Part shown: one piece after another, positions 43,508 through 52,693 of the stretch
How the letters are laid out: each line of letters opens with the position of its first letter
How positions within the stretch are numbered: the stretch's first letter is position 1
Assembly (NCBI RefSeq): GCF_001905655.1
Contig: NZ_JMHT01000031.1
Coordinates: 61,782 to 125,781 of the forward strand
Length of the DNA stretch: 64,000 bases
From: Mycobacterium sp. ST-F2
GTDB taxonomy: Bacteria > Actinomycetota > Actinomycetes > Mycobacteriales > Mycobacteriaceae
Direction: 5' to 3'
The notes under the pieces: generated by a model
Told to the model about the DNA's origin: nothing
Seen by the model: the letters and a program-made list of their open reading frames with translations, nothing else
The model's database searches: none
Position numbers and translations under genes: made by a program

Positions 43508-44016
43508 CTTCTGTGCAGCGGCTGGTGCCGCCCATGAACGCCGACGAGCGCACCACCCTCGAAGGCTGGCTGGACTTCTACCGTGCGACGTTGGCGTCGA
43601 AATGCGAGGGCCTCGACGACGACCAGTTGCGTACTGCGTCGGCGCCACCTTCTGAGCTGACGCTGCTGGGCTTGATGCGGCACGCCGCGGAGGTGGAGCG
43701 GAACTGGTTTCGCCGGGTGCTCGCCGGCGAACAGGCACTACCGATTTACGGGCCCACGGAACACCCGGAGGGCCACGACGGCGGGTTCGAGTTGTCGCCG
43801 GAGTCGTCGTACGAGGTGGCGTTTCGGATCTGGCAGGACGAGATTGCCCACGGGCGTGCCAACTGCGCAGCTCGAGGGCTCGATGAGGTCAGCCCGTTCA
43901 TGGGCGGCGATGTGAGTCTGCGCTGGATCTACACGCACATGATCGCGGAGTACGCCCGTCATTGCGGGCACGCGGATGTCCTGCGCGAACGTATCGATGG
44001 CGCCACTGGCGTCTGA
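43504..44016 (+). CDS. DinB-family protein (DUF664-like)
   Basis: A 170-aa helical protein. TLLGLMRHAAEVERNWFRRVL and the later RWIYTHMIAEYARHCGHADVLRERIDG carry the His-rich metal site of the DinB/mycothiol-S-transferase fold. Such proteins use mycothiol or related thiols in detoxification (family knowledge). The GTG at 43504 overlaps the hydrolase stop by four bases. A target is not evident. Confidence 0.87.
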   Translation: MTSVQRLVPPMNADERTTLEGWLDFYRATLASKCEGLDDDQLRTASAPPSELTLLGLMRHAAEVERNWFRRVLAGEQALPIYGPTEHPEGHDGGFELSPESSYEVAFRIWQDEIAHGRANCAARGLDEVSPFMGGDVSLRWIYTHMIAEYARHCGHADVLRERIDGATGV

Positions 44017-44038
44017 ATCAGGTTGCCATGCAACGTGA

Positions 44039-45508
44039 TCACGTTCGGCCGGCGAGATGCTCCAACGGTCCGCAGCGGACGTGATACCGCTCTCGGATGG
44101 TGTCGAGCGTGGTCCGATGACGTTCCCGATCCCGGCGGTGTGTGCGCTGGAATCGCACCATCGCGGCCAGCCGCCGGGGTAGCGGATACCAGAGCAGCAG
44201 GTCCGAGCCGAAACCCGCGAACACCTTGGTCGGCAGATGGTCGAATGCCAGACTCAAGTTGTAGAGCGTCAGCGGGAATCCCGCAGGCACGGGTGACCGG
44301 CCCATCGTGTCGCGCAGCCCTTCGGCATCGAGTTCGTACAGGGGGAGGGTGTGCAGCCCGCCAGTGAACATCAAATGGGTCAGGAAGTAGGCGGCCTGGA
44401 GCGTCAGCGGGATGGCTGTCGACCGCTGCTGAATCGAGAGGGTGCGGCCTGACGGGGAGACGAACGGTTCGTAGGGGTGCGAACCGCGCATCATCAGGCC
44501 CGTGCAGTTGACCAACCAGGTGCCCACTGGTACTTGCTCGGTACGGCCGCCACGGAAGACGAGTTCGGTTGAACCGTCGCGATCGACCGCGTCGACGAGG
44601 TACTCGTTGTCGGCTCGCCGGAGGCCGGCGGTGATCACGGCCATTTCCGCGTCGGACGTCACGCCGCCGAAGCCGAATGCGAAGTCGCATTTCTCGCCGG
44701 TGGGGCCGGTGCCGAGCATGGAGTAGTACCAGCGGAGGACTTCATCTTCATTGGTCCCGTCGTACCGCTGTGCAAGTCCGTTCCCGAGGGTATTGAACGG
44801 CAGTCCGCCGAGCCAACGACCCCGCACGCTCGCCGGCAGCAGGACGTCACGCCGCAGTGCGATGGCACCTCGGCCGACCAACATGTTCACTTCGCGCCCG
44901 GGGCACCGGGTGATGAGCAGGTGCGCGGTGTCGAGACCGGTCTTGCCTCCGCCGATAACCCAGACCGGGGCGTCTGATTCGACGACCTGGTCGATTTCGT
45001 TGGGTGTCGTCGACCGGACCCGGTTGCTGGATACCGTCAGCGGTGGGTTCGGCTGGACCTGGAAGCCGAACGCCTTGATCAAGCGTTGTGCCGTCACCAA
45101 CCGGGTCTGCCCGTCAGGTGCCTGCAGGGATACCTGAACCACGCCGTCGGATTCCGTGTGCGACAGATAGGCCCAGCCGAAGCGCTCGTCGAGGTCGACC
45201 CGACGGGACACGACATTCAGGCAGTGCTGCAGGTGATCCAGGATTTCCGGCTTGCTCGCCAGGTAACCACGTTCCTTGCCCAGCGTCCACTTGATGTCGC
45301 CGGCGGTGAACAGTTGATAGGGCTGATGTAGTCGCACGTAGTCGTAGGTGTCGACCCACATTCCACCGACCCGTGGCCGTTGGTCGACAAGAATGACCTT
45401 GTCGTTGCGGCCGAGATACTGGGTGGCCGCCGCCAGCGCATTGAGGCCCGCGATGCCGGCTCCGACGACGCAGACCTCACAGTGGTCGGCTGGCAGCGAG
45501 TCCGTCAT
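44039..45508 (-). CDS. FAD-dependent (FMO/BVMO-like) oxidoreductase
   Basis: A 489-aa protein with the FAD motif GAGIAG at residues 16-21, RVGGMW near 46-51, and a second dinucleotide motif GGGKTG near 195. This is the layout of flavin monooxygenases and Baeyer-Villiger-like proteins, though the exact BVMO fingerprint FxGxxxHxxxWP is not seen. It converges on the DinB gene. A specific substrate cannot be named. Confidence 0.85.
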   Translation of the reverse strand: MTDSLPADHCEVCVVGAGIAGLNALAAATQYLGRNDKVILVDQRPRVGGMWVDTYDYVRLHQPYQLFTAGDIKWTLGKERGYLASKPEILDHLQHCLNVVSRRVDLDERFGWAYLSHTESDGVVQVSLQAPDGQTRLVTAQRLIKAFGFQVQPNPPLTVSSNRVRSTTPNEIDQVVESDAPVWVIGGGKTGLDTAHLLITRCPGREVNMLVGRGAIALRRDVLLPASVRGRWLGGLPFNTLGNGLAQRYDGTNEDEVLRWYYSMLGTGPTGEKCDFAFGFGGVTSDAEMAVITAGLRRADNEYLVDAVDRDGSTELVFRGGRTEQVPVGTWLVNCTGLMMRGSHPYEPFVSPSGRTLSIQQRSTAIPLTLQAAYFLTHLMFTGGLHTLPLYELDAEGLRDTMGRSPVPAGFPLTLYNLSLAFDHLPTKVFAGFGSDLLLWYPLPRRLAAMVRFQRTHRRDRERHRTTLDTIRERYHVRCGPLEHLAGRT

Positions 45509-45575
45509 GGCAGCGAATCACCACCGTTCTCTTGTGGTCGTCAAGAGGCCTTGGTAACGAGTATGCGCTGCTAAC

Positions 45576-46238
45576 CTACGTTTTGAGGGTGTTCTGGATC
45601 CGGGACTGCAATGTGGGCACGCCAGGGCCGGCCAGCTGGTCGAAGGCCACGGTGCGTCCGCACGCCGCCAACATCAACGCCGGTGCCGCACCGTGAATGA
45701 CTTCACCCTGGCCCCATGTTCGTCCTGTTTCGTCGTCACGTAGTGCGACACCGCGTAGCCGCCGTTTTGGAAAGAATCCCAATTGGGTTCGGCTGGTGAG
45801 GAAATCGAGCACCCGTACCACATGTCCAGGATCCGGAACGTACGGAATCGCCAGGGGGATACGGATGTCCGCGCCGTGGACCAACACGTCGGTGAGGCCC
45901 GATAGCGGACCGGTCACGGGCGGGCTCACCCGGCGGTCAGCGCCGCGGCGCAACGCCTCGGCGATCTCGGCGGCCGGCGCTTGCGCCCGGTGACGGGCCA
46001 GCACGTCGATACCTCTGTCGACACTGCCGTGACGAATACCGCTGGCCAAGAAGCCCCAGAACCCGTCGACGAAGTCGCTGACCAGATGTGCGGCAACGGT
46101 TTTGACATCCCAACCCGAGCAGAGGCTGGGCGTCGCCAGCTGGTCCGGACCGAGGCCGTCGATCAGGTCGGCGATGGCACGCCGCTCGGCTGCCACCGCG
46201 GCGAAGACCTGTTCGCGTTCCGTTGAACTCAGCCGCAT
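45576..46238 (-). CDS. Maleylpyruvate isomerase-type mycothiol-dependent protein
   Basis: A 220-aa DinB-fold protein with the family N-terminal signature: ERRAIADLIDGLGPDQLATPSLCSGWDVKTVAAHL. A second conserved patch is LTDVLVHGADIRIPL, with metal His. Members use mycothiol as cofactor, for example in maleylpyruvate isomerisation. Its ATG directly follows the MFS stop, so it may share a transcript with that transporter. Confidence 0.86.
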   Translation of the reverse strand: MRLSSTEREQVFAAVAAERRAIADLIDGLGPDQLATPSLCSGWDVKTVAAHLVSDFVDGFWGFLASGIRHGSVDRGIDVLARHRAQAPAAEIAEALRRGADRRVSPPVTGPLSGLTDVLVHGADIRIPLAIPYVPDPGHVVRVLDFLTSRTQLGFFPKRRLRGVALRDDETGRTWGQGEVIHGAAPALMLAACGRTVAFDQLAGPGVPTLQSRIQNTLKT

Positions 46239-47177
46239 TCAAGCACAGTACCCAGGTCGTGTGAGCAGCGCGGCGACGAGAAGTGCCGCGGCGCAGGTGA
46301 CTACAGTCACCGACCAGCCGAACGAGGCGACTGCGGCCGCACCGAATGCCGTGCCGAGACTTCCGCCGACGAAGTAGACCAGCATGTACGCGCTGTTGAA
46401 CCGGGCAGGCGCGGCAGGATCGATGGCCAGGATGGCCGTCTGATTCGCGACCTGGGCGGCGACGGCGATACCGGACCAGACTGCACAGAAGGCGAAGAAC
46501 CACAGGGAGCCGCGTACCGCACCGCGGCGCAGTACCGGGTTTCGCAGGAGTAGGCCGGGTGTGGACGCCAAGCCGGCGAGGTAGTTCTGTTCGACCGCGC
46601 CCCGAGTTGTCGGCAGGAACAGCAGGCATGCGCCCGCGATGCCGACGGCGGCAACTGCGACGGTAAGAAGCATCGCGTGCCAACCGATTACGTCGGTCAA
46701 CCAGCCACCGACGATGCGTCCGGCGAGAATGCCTGCCGAGATCCCGGCGGTGACGATACCGAGAATTGTCGAACGACGGTGCTCAGGCGCCAGCCGTCCG
46801 ACGACGGAACTCAAGCCGGCGCCCACAGCGGAACATGCGCCGGTGAGCAACATGCCGAGGCCGATCAGCCAGACCGTCCCGGCCGCGGCGGTCAAGGTGA
46901 GTGCACCGCCGAGCGCCAGGAACTGCAGCGCGAGAACGCGCCGCGGCGAGAACCTGTCCACCAGCGGGACCAGTAAGGCGAGGCCAAACATGTAGCCGAT
47001 CGGACCGAATGCCAATGCGGTGCCGACGGCGGCCGGACCGGTCGCCAGCGATCGTGCGATATCGGCGATTGCCGGCTGCAGCGGGTAGATCGTGGAGGTA
47101 CCCAGCGCGGCCGCCACTGACATGAAAAGGACTGTGCCTCTGGTGATTACCGGATTCTGTTGTGCAATCGTGGTCAC
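46239..47177 (-). CDS. MFS transporter, internally shortened
   Basis: A 312-aa protein with the normal MFS N-terminal half: six segments, with the loop 2-3 motif near DRFSPRRVL. The second half has only about three segments. Residues about 225-240 (FFAFCAVWSG) match TM7, but VAAQVANQTAIL then continues as the region before TM11 (RFNSAYMLVYFVGGSLG). About 70-80 residues (TM8-TM10) seem to be missing, in frame. A normal relative is about 390 aa. Function is doubtful. Confidence 0.72.
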   Translation of the reverse strand: MTTIAQQNPVITRGTVLFMSVAAALGTSTIYPLQPAIADIARSLATGPAAVGTALAFGPIGYMFGLALLVPLVDRFSPRRVLALQFLALGGALTLTAAAGTVWLIGLGMLLTGACSAVGAGLSSVVGRLAPEHRRSTILGIVTAGISAGILAGRIVGGWLTDVIGWHAMLLTVAVAAVGIAGACLLFLPTTRGAVEQNYLAGLASTPGLLLRNPVLRRGAVRGSLWFFAFCAVWSGIAVAAQVANQTAILAIDPAAPARFNSAYMLVYFVGGSLGTAFGAAAVASFGWSVTVVTCAAALLVAALLTRPGYCA

Positions 47178-47236
47178 GCGTCGACGCTAGCCACCGACTT
47201 GCAGTGGGGCTGGCGGAAAACCGCCATCGCAGTCGA

Positions 47237-47680
47237 TCAGCTCTTCCAGACCACCTTGTCGGTGCCACCGGCATCCCGGTACACCACGCTGTCGGGCGCT
47301 GTCCCGTTCCGCACGTCGAAGTAGATTCGACCCGTCACGTAGCTGCCCGGGGCGATCGGTTGGTTGGCCAGCCCGTCAGTCTGGTTGCCCTTCATATCGG
47401 CGTACGTCGAGCTGTTGACTGCCCGCGCGTTGAAATCGGAAATGTTGGGAGTCGGGGACCCGGTCACCGCGCGCGCCGTCACATCCGAGTACCAGATTCC
47501 GTCGTTGTGGCCGCTGGGCTGCAGGTTGACCACGGTGTATTCGATCGCGCCACCCGGGCTGGGGATTTCCGCCCGCTGGCCGAACAGCACCGCTGTCGGG
47601 TCAGCGACCGCCGGTGTCGCCAGCAGAATTCCGGCTGCCGCAATGCCGGCAGCAGTTGTCACGGTTTTCGAGAACGCCAC
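47237..47680 (-). CDS. mpt63: MPT63-family secreted protein (DUF1942)
   Basis: A 147-aa protein with a signal peptide (residues about 7-26, cleavage near AVADPT). The mature beta-sandwich matches MPT63/DUF1942, with GRIYFDVRNG near the end and YTVVNLQPSGHNDGIWY in the middle. The role of MPT63 is unknown; it is a major secreted antigen in tubercle bacilli. GTG 47680 has GGAGGGAGATAAAC just upstream, a strong start. Confidence 0.87.
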   Translation of the reverse strand: MAFSKTVTTAAGIAAAGILLATPAVADPTAVLFGQRAEIPSPGGAIEYTVVNLQPSGHNDGIWYSDVTARAVTGSPTPNISDFNARAVNSSTYADMKGNQTDGLANQPIAPGSYVTGRIYFDVRNGTAPDSVVYRDAGGTDKVVWKS

Positions 47681-47701
47681 GTTTATCTCCCTCCGTCAAG
47701 A

Positions 47702-47716
47702 TCCTGCCATGCAGGA
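47702..47716. promoter_or_regulatory. TCCTGC-CAT-GCAGGA palindrome upstream of mpt63
   Basis: Perfect 6-bp arms with a 3-base centre, 21 bases from the GTG start of the MPT63-like gene on the minus strand. Operator or leader hairpin; role inferred. Confidence 0.4.
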
Positions 47717-47745
47717 ATGATCGTGTTCGGTTCTCCTGAATGGGT

Positions 47746-47761
47746 ATCCCGGCTCCGGGAT
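47746..47761. promoter_or_regulatory. ATCCCGG-CT-CCGGGAT palindrome in the mpt63/CBM2 intergenic region
   Basis: Perfect 7-bp arms with a 2-base centre, 65 bases from the mpt63 start and about 100 bases before the CBM2 protein start. Length and near-zero spacer suit a dimeric regulator. Confidence 0.45.
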
Positions 47762-47864
47762 GTCAAAACCAAGGTTTCGCGACGGTCTCGATCGCGCAAA
47801 GGTCTGGCAGCTCACCTGCGGCGATAGGTCGGGATTCGCCAACGGCGCTCTAATGTTGATTGCG

Positions 47865-48290
47865 ATGGCTGGACTGGACTCTCCTGTGAAGCGCTGGCGC
47901 ACAGCGCTTCACGTCGTCGTGTCCGCATTCGCAGCAGTGATCCTCGCCCTCGCCAGCACCTCGGTAGCTCATGCGGCTGCGGCCGGCGCGCGATTGGTGG
48001 TGCAACATACGTGGCAGGACGGCTTCATCGCGCGGTGGGTCATCACCAACTACAGCACGGTGCCGATGACCGATTGGAAGCTCGAGTTCGATATGCCGAT
48101 GGGGCAGTCCATCTCGCGCGTGTGGAGTAGCACGTTCACCCAGTACGGCACGCACTACGTGATCACCCCGACCTGGAATCGTGTGATTCCGCCGGGCGGT
48201 TCCGCCAACGGCGGTATCCGTGGCGTGTTGAGCGGTACCTACACGCCACCGTCGAATTGTGTTCTCAACGGCCAGGTTTACTGCTCCTGA
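47865..48290 (+). CDS. Secreted CBM2-only (cellulose-binding type) protein
   Basis: About 141 aa. A signal peptide (VVSAFAAVILALASTSVAHA) is followed directly by one family-2 carbohydrate-binding module: HTWQDGFIARWVITNYS, DWKLEFDMPMGQSI and a terminal NGQVYCS, with the three aligned Trp of the binding face (in WQDG, DWKL and TWNR). No catalytic domain is attached. It could bind cellulose, chitin or envelope glycans. ATG 47865 was chosen; 47853 or a GTG further on are possible. Confidence 0.8.
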   Translation: MAGLDSPVKRWRTALHVVVSAFAAVILALASTSVAHAAAAGARLVVQHTWQDGFIARWVITNYSTVPMTDWKLEFDMPMGQSISRVWSSTFTQYGTHYVITPTWNRVIPPGGSANGGIRGVLSGTYTPPSNCVLNGQVYCS

Positions 48291-48300
48291 CCGCGACGGC

Positions 48301-49311
48301 TCAAGATCGAGATGTGCGGAAGGCGCGCGGGCTCATCCCATGCCAGCGACGGAACGCCTGCGAAAAGCTCGACAACTCAACGTATCCGAGTCGGCTGGCA
48401 GTCTCGGCAACCGTCAAGCGGCCGCCGATCAACATCTCCTCCGAAAGTCGCTGCCGTATTTCGTCGAGCAGTTCGCGATAGGACGTGCCTTCGACGCCGA
48501 GGCGGTGGCGCAACGTTCGTGGGCTCATCATCAGGGCGTGGGCGATCTCGTTGGCGTTCGGCGGTTGCGCGGGGGACGCCAGCAGCAGGTCGCGAACCTG
48601 GCCGGACAGGCCGGTCCGGCTGCGCCGTTCTTCGAGGAGATTGCGGCACTGCTCCTGCGTTGCCGCGGAGTTGTAGGCGTTCGCCTGTGGCAGCGGGAGG
48701 TCGAGTAGGTCGAGAGGCAGAATCAGCAGGTTCTCGGGGGCATCGAACTGCGGCTCGGTGTCGAACGCGGCGATGTACCGGTCGAGGCTGGCCGGGCGGG
48801 GGTGCGCGAACTGAACTCCGAACGGCGGCAAGTCCGTCGATAGTTCACGCTTGATCACCGAAATCGCCGTGGCCAGCCGGTCGATGTCGAACCGCCGGAC
48901 GCGGTCCGGTGTCCCGGGCGCCTCCAGGACGAAATGGAACTCGTCACCGACCACGCGGGTGCCGAGGGTTGACGAGGCAAACGTCAGATCCAAATACCGC
49001 ACGCCGACATCGATCGCGCTGCGCAACGTCGGACTGCTGATCAGTGCGAACCCGAAGATTCCGTACGTCGCCAGGCGATAGCGCAAGCCCACTTCGACGC
49101 CGAGATCGTCGGGATAATCAAGCGCCTCAAGCAGATTGGTGACAACGGTCAATTCCTGGCGCGCGGTGACCTCGGCGCTCGGACTCTGCAGACCACGAAC
49201 TGTCAGGCGCGAGCCGGCCAGGCAGGTTTCCGGGCTGACGCCACGTTCGCTGGCCAGGCCGAGCAGCACACCGACGCTTGCCGGCGTGCGGGGGATGTCC
49301 CAGTCAACCAC
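48301..49311 (-). CDS. AraC-family transcriptional regulator
   Basis: A 336-aa regulator. The N-terminal half is an arabinose-binding-like variant sensor (LATYGIFGFALISSPTLRSAIDVGVRYLDL); the C-terminal double helix-turn-helix (ANEIAHALMMSPRTLRHRLGVEG and LTVAETASRLGYVELSSFSQAFRRWHGMSPRAFR) is intact. It is next to the phosphatase gene on the same strand, with a six-base gap. The target is unknown. Confidence 0.92.
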   Translation of the reverse strand: MVDWDIPRTPASVGVLLGLASERGVSPETCLAGSRLTVRGLQSPSAEVTARQELTVVTNLLEALDYPDDLGVEVGLRYRLATYGIFGFALISSPTLRSAIDVGVRYLDLTFASSTLGTRVVGDEFHFVLEAPGTPDRVRRFDIDRLATAISVIKRELSTDLPPFGVQFAHPRPASLDRYIAAFDTEPQFDAPENLLILPLDLLDLPLPQANAYNSAATQEQCRNLLEERRSRTGLSGQVRDLLLASPAQPPNANEIAHALMMSPRTLRHRLGVEGTSYRELLDEIRQRLSEEMLIGGRLTVAETASRLGYVELSSFSQAFRRWHGMSPRAFRTSRS

Positions 49312-49317
49312 GGTTTG

Positions 49318-50067
49318 TCAGCTCACCAGACGGTCGCGCAGGGCACCGATCGTCGCTTCGTCCACGCCGATCTGATCCAGGTAGGCGGTGAAACTGCCGT
49401 ACTGGTCATCGACCGCGCGCCAGGATGCGGCGATGAAATCGTCGTGCACGCCGAGGATCTTGTCCGAGACCAGGGAAAGGTCACCGTTGCGTGCGATCAC
49501 ATGCCGGCGAAGGTGTTCGACGGCCTCGTTGCTCCGCAGGTAGTCGGTCAGGATGTCGGACTCGCAGACACCGACCGCACGCAACAGCGCGGCAACGATC
49601 CAGCCGGCGCGATCCTTGCCGGCCGCACAATGAATCAGGACGCCGCCCGGGGCTTCCGAAACCACGCGAATCGTGTACGCAAGTGCCTGCTGGCCGGTGG
49701 GCAGGAGTGGAAAACGACTGTAGGCGTGCTCAAGCGCCGCCTCGAACAGTTCGGGAGTGAGAACCTGTTCCGGCTCATGAGGCGCGTTCTGTTGCGCGTC
49801 GTCGTGCACTGACGCGACGTGCAGCATCACTCCCGGCGGCAGGACGTCACGCCCGTTCCAGGCGATCTCGCTCTGGCTGCGCAGATCGATGACGTCGGTG
49901 ATACCGAGTTCGCGCAGGCTGTTCTGACCGCCGGCGTCCAGCCCGCACAATTCCGACGACCGGTAGAGAACCCCGGGCCGCATCTCGCGCCCGTCGTCGG
50001 TCCGTAGTGCGCCGACGTCTCGGAAGTTCCAGGCACCCGAGAGGTGGTACTGATCGACGACGGCCAC
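49318..50067 (-). CDS. Tyrosine/lipid phosphatase (PtpB-like)
   Basis: A 249-aa phosphatase. The P-loop HCAAGKDR (Cys147, Lys151, Asp152, Arg153) is the HCxxGKDR form of PtpB and related lipid/tyrosine phosphatases, and the N-terminal NFRDVGAL block is typical. No export signal is visible, although PtpB itself is secreted without one. GTG 50067 was chosen; it lacks a clear ribosome site. Confidence 0.89.
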   Translation of the reverse strand: MAVVDQYHLSGAWNFRDVGALRTDDGREMRPGVLYRSSELCGLDAGGQNSLRELGITDVIDLRSQSEIAWNGRDVLPPGVMLHVASVHDDAQQNAPHEPEQVLTPELFEAALEHAYSRFPLLPTGQQALAYTIRVVSEAPGGVLIHCAAGKDRAGWIVAALLRAVGVCESDILTDYLRSNEAVEHLRRHVIARNGDLSLVSDKILGVHDDFIAASWRAVDDQYGSFTAYLDQIGVDEATIGALRDRLVS

Positions 50068-50195
50068 GGCCGGTAGCTTACATCCGCGCCCAACCTTGCC
50101 ACTTCGAGTAAGTATTCGGCCACTTAGGGTCTCCCAGCTGCAGCTTTTGGTTCGTAGCGTGATTGCCAACGAACAGTCGATGCGAGGAGGGTCCG

Positions 50196-50996
50196 ATGGT
50201 TACAGTCACAGACCGCGCGGAGCGGCTGGCCGGAGGCTGGGGTGGCACCGTCATCCGCACCGGAGGCACCGTCCGCCGCTCGACCGGCCACTGGACACCC
50301 GCCGTCCACGAACTCCTCAAGCACCTGGAAGCCGTCGGCTTCGAGGGTGCGCCCCGGGTGTTCGGTGTCGACTCCGAAGGCCACGAGGTGCTGGCCTTCA
50401 TCGACGGGCAGACGGCGGCGAGTGCCGACGGCTGGCCTGCCTGGCTGCGCTTCGAAGCGAACCTGGTTCGTGTCGCGCGGCTGCTGCGCCGGTTCCACGA
50501 CGCCGTCGAGAGCTTCCGCCCGGGAGCTGAACTGCAGTGGCGTGACGGCAGCCGCGGCCTGCGTGACGGCGAGATCATCGGGCACAACGACGTCAGCCTC
50601 GCGAACCTCGTGGCGGACTCCGCCGGCCGCATCCACTCACTCATCGACTGGGACAACGCCGGCCCGACGACGCGGCGCAAGGACCTGGCGTACGCCGCAT
50701 GGCACGTCGTCGGTCTGCACGCTCGCGATCACTCCCGGGCTCGCGGTTGGTCCAAGGCTCCCGATGTCGCGCGTCGGCTCCACATGTTCCTCGACGCTTA
50801 CGGACTCGAGGACCGCGACGGATTCGTCGACGACATCATCGCTCGCATCAGCGAGGCCGTCCGCTCCTGCCGGGCAGCGGTGAACGCCGGTGACCACGGC
50901 GCGCGGCCGTTCGTCGCACTGCTGGAAAACGACCTCGAATTCGTCCGCCACAACCGCACTGCACTCGAGCAACGGAGCGACAGCGGGCACAGATGA
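50196..50996 (+). CDS. Aminoglycoside phosphotransferase-fold kinase
   Basis: A 266-aa protein of the APH/choline kinase fold. The Brenner-type motif HxDxxxxN is HNDVSLAN (His130, Asp132, Asn137) and the metal-binding DxD is DWD at 151-153. It likely phosphorylates a small molecule; resistance is not implied. A strong AGGAGGG site precedes the ATG. Confidence 0.86.
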   Translation: MVTVTDRAERLAGGWGGTVIRTGGTVRRSTGHWTPAVHELLKHLEAVGFEGAPRVFGVDSEGHEVLAFIDGQTAASADGWPAWLRFEANLVRVARLLRRFHDAVESFRPGAELQWRDGSRGLRDGEIIGHNDVSLANLVADSAGRIHSLIDWDNAGPTTRRKDLAYAAWHVVGLHARDHSRARGWSKAPDVARRLHMFLDAYGLEDRDGFVDDIIARISEAVRSCRAAVNAGDHGARPFVALLENDLEFVRHNRTALEQRSDSGHR

Positions 50997-51101
50997 CCCA
51001 GAACTGACCATTCCCGCCGTGCCGCGCAGCAAACGGCACGAGAATTGGTCAGCATGCCGATCCACAGTCCGAATTCCAGATCTGACAAGACGGAGAAACT
51101 C

Positions 51102-52532
51102 GTGAACATTCTCGATCAGGCAATCACCAAGGCGCAGGAAGCGATTCTCGATCCGGTACTCAACCGGGCCCAGTCGACGATCCCGATGCCTTTGCAGATC
51201 AAAGGCATGCACCTCTATCAGAAGACGAAGAAATCCGTCGTCGGCGACAAGACGCCGGTATTCGTCGAGACCCCGATTCCCCCTGTCGAGGATGTCGAGC
51301 TGGCAGACATCGACGTCAGCAACCCGTTCATGTTCCGCCAGGGCCGCTGGCAGTCCTACTTCAAGCGGCTGCGTGACGAGGCGCCCGTGCACTACCAGCC
51401 GAACAGCCCGTTCGGTCCCTACTGGTCGATCACCCGCTACGACGACATCGTCGCCGTCGACAAGAACAACGAACTGTTCTCGGCCGAGCCGCAGATCGTC
51501 ATCGGCGACCCGCCCGAGGGCCTGGACGTCGAGATGTTCATCGCCATGGATCCGCCGCGCCACGACGAGCAGCGCGCTGCCGTGCAGGGTGTGGTGGCAC
51601 CGCAGAACCTCCAGGAGATGGAAGGCCTCATCCGATCCCGAGTGCAGGAGGTCCTCGACGGGCTGCCGGTAGGCACACCGTTCGACTGGGTCGACACCGT
51701 CTCGATCGAACTGACGTCCCGCATGCTGGCGACCCTGCTCGATTTCCCCTACGACGAGCGCCGCAAGCTGGTGGAGTGGACCGACACCGTGGCCGGCAGC
51801 GCTTCGGCCACCGGTGGCGAGGCCGACACGGACGAGATGTTTGCCGCGGCGGCCGACATGGCGCGTGCCTTCAGTGCGCTTTGGCACGACAAGGCGGCGC
51901 GGCTGGCGGCCGGTGAGAAGCCCGGTTTCGACCTCATCACGCTCATGCAGTCGTCCGAGGACACCAAGGACTTGATCAATCGGCCGATGGAGTTCCTCGG
52001 CAACCTGATCCTGCTCATCGTCGGCGGCAATGACACCACCCGCAATTCGATGACCGGTGGTGTGCTCGCCCTGAACCAGAACCCTGAGGAGTTCGCCCGG
52101 CTCAAGGCCGATCCCGGTCTCATCAACAAGGCGGTTCACGAAATCATCCGGTGGCAGACTCCGCTGGCGTACATGCGCCGGATCGCTGCCAAAGACACCA
52201 TCCTGGGCGGGCAGTTCATCCGCAAGGGCGACAAGCTCGTCATGTGGTACGCCTCGGCCAACCGCGACGAGCGCAAGTTCGAGAACCCGGACGACTTCAT
52301 CATCGGCCGCCACAACGCCCGCCATCACCTGTCCTTCGGTATCGGCATCCACCGCTGCATGGGCAGCCGTCTCGCCGAGTTGCAGCTCAAGATCCTGTGG
52401 GAGGAGCTGCTGGCGCGCTTCGAGGACATCGAGGTCGTGGGGGAGCCCGAGTACACGCAGTCCAACTTCGTGAAGGGCTACTCCAGGATGATGGTCAAGG
52501 TCACCAAGAAGCAGGCGGCCCCCGAGGCGTGA
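51102..52532 (+). CDS. Cytochrome P450, CYP153-like
   Basis: The oxygen-binding motif GGNDTTR, the EIIRWQTP (ExxR) helix and the haem-binding FGIGIHRCMG (Cys about residue 419 from this start) are all present. The flanking sequences (ADIDVSNPFMF, MFIAMDPPRHDEQR, LAELQLKILWEELL) closely follow CYP153 terminal alkane and fatty-acid hydroxylases. GTG 51102 has GGAG six bases upstream; a longer form from TTG 51045 or ATG 51054 is possible. No ferredoxin or reductase lies nearby. Confidence 0.87.
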   Translation: MNILDQAITKAQEAILDPVLNRAQSTIPMPLQIKGMHLYQKTKKSVVGDKTPVFVETPIPPVEDVELADIDVSNPFMFRQGRWQSYFKRLRDEAPVHYQPNSPFGPYWSITRYDDIVAVDKNNELFSAEPQIVIGDPPEGLDVEMFIAMDPPRHDEQRAAVQGVVAPQNLQEMEGLIRSRVQEVLDGLPVGTPFDWVDTVSIELTSRMLATLLDFPYDERRKLVEWTDTVAGSASATGGEADTDEMFAAAADMARAFSALWHDKAARLAAGEKPGFDLITLMQSSEDTKDLINRPMEFLGNLILLIVGGNDTTRNSMTGGVLALNQNPEEFARLKADPGLINKAVHEIIRWQTPLAYMRRIAAKDTILGGQFIRKGDKLVMWYASANRDERKFENPDDFIIGRHNARHHLSFGIGIHRCMGSRLAELQLKILWEELLARFEDIEVVGEPEYTQSNFVKGYSRMMVKVTKKQAAPEA

Positions 52533-52693
52533 TGGGGCAGGGCTGGGATCGGCCCCGCGGGTCCAGTTGCGCCACAAGTGTTGCCAGGTGCTGATGTTTA
52601 CGTGATTGTTGCTCGAATTTACTTCTCAACGATTCGTGCCGGTATTTGCTGACAGTTATGGGTATGACATCCGCCAGAGTGTGAGATCGGGCC

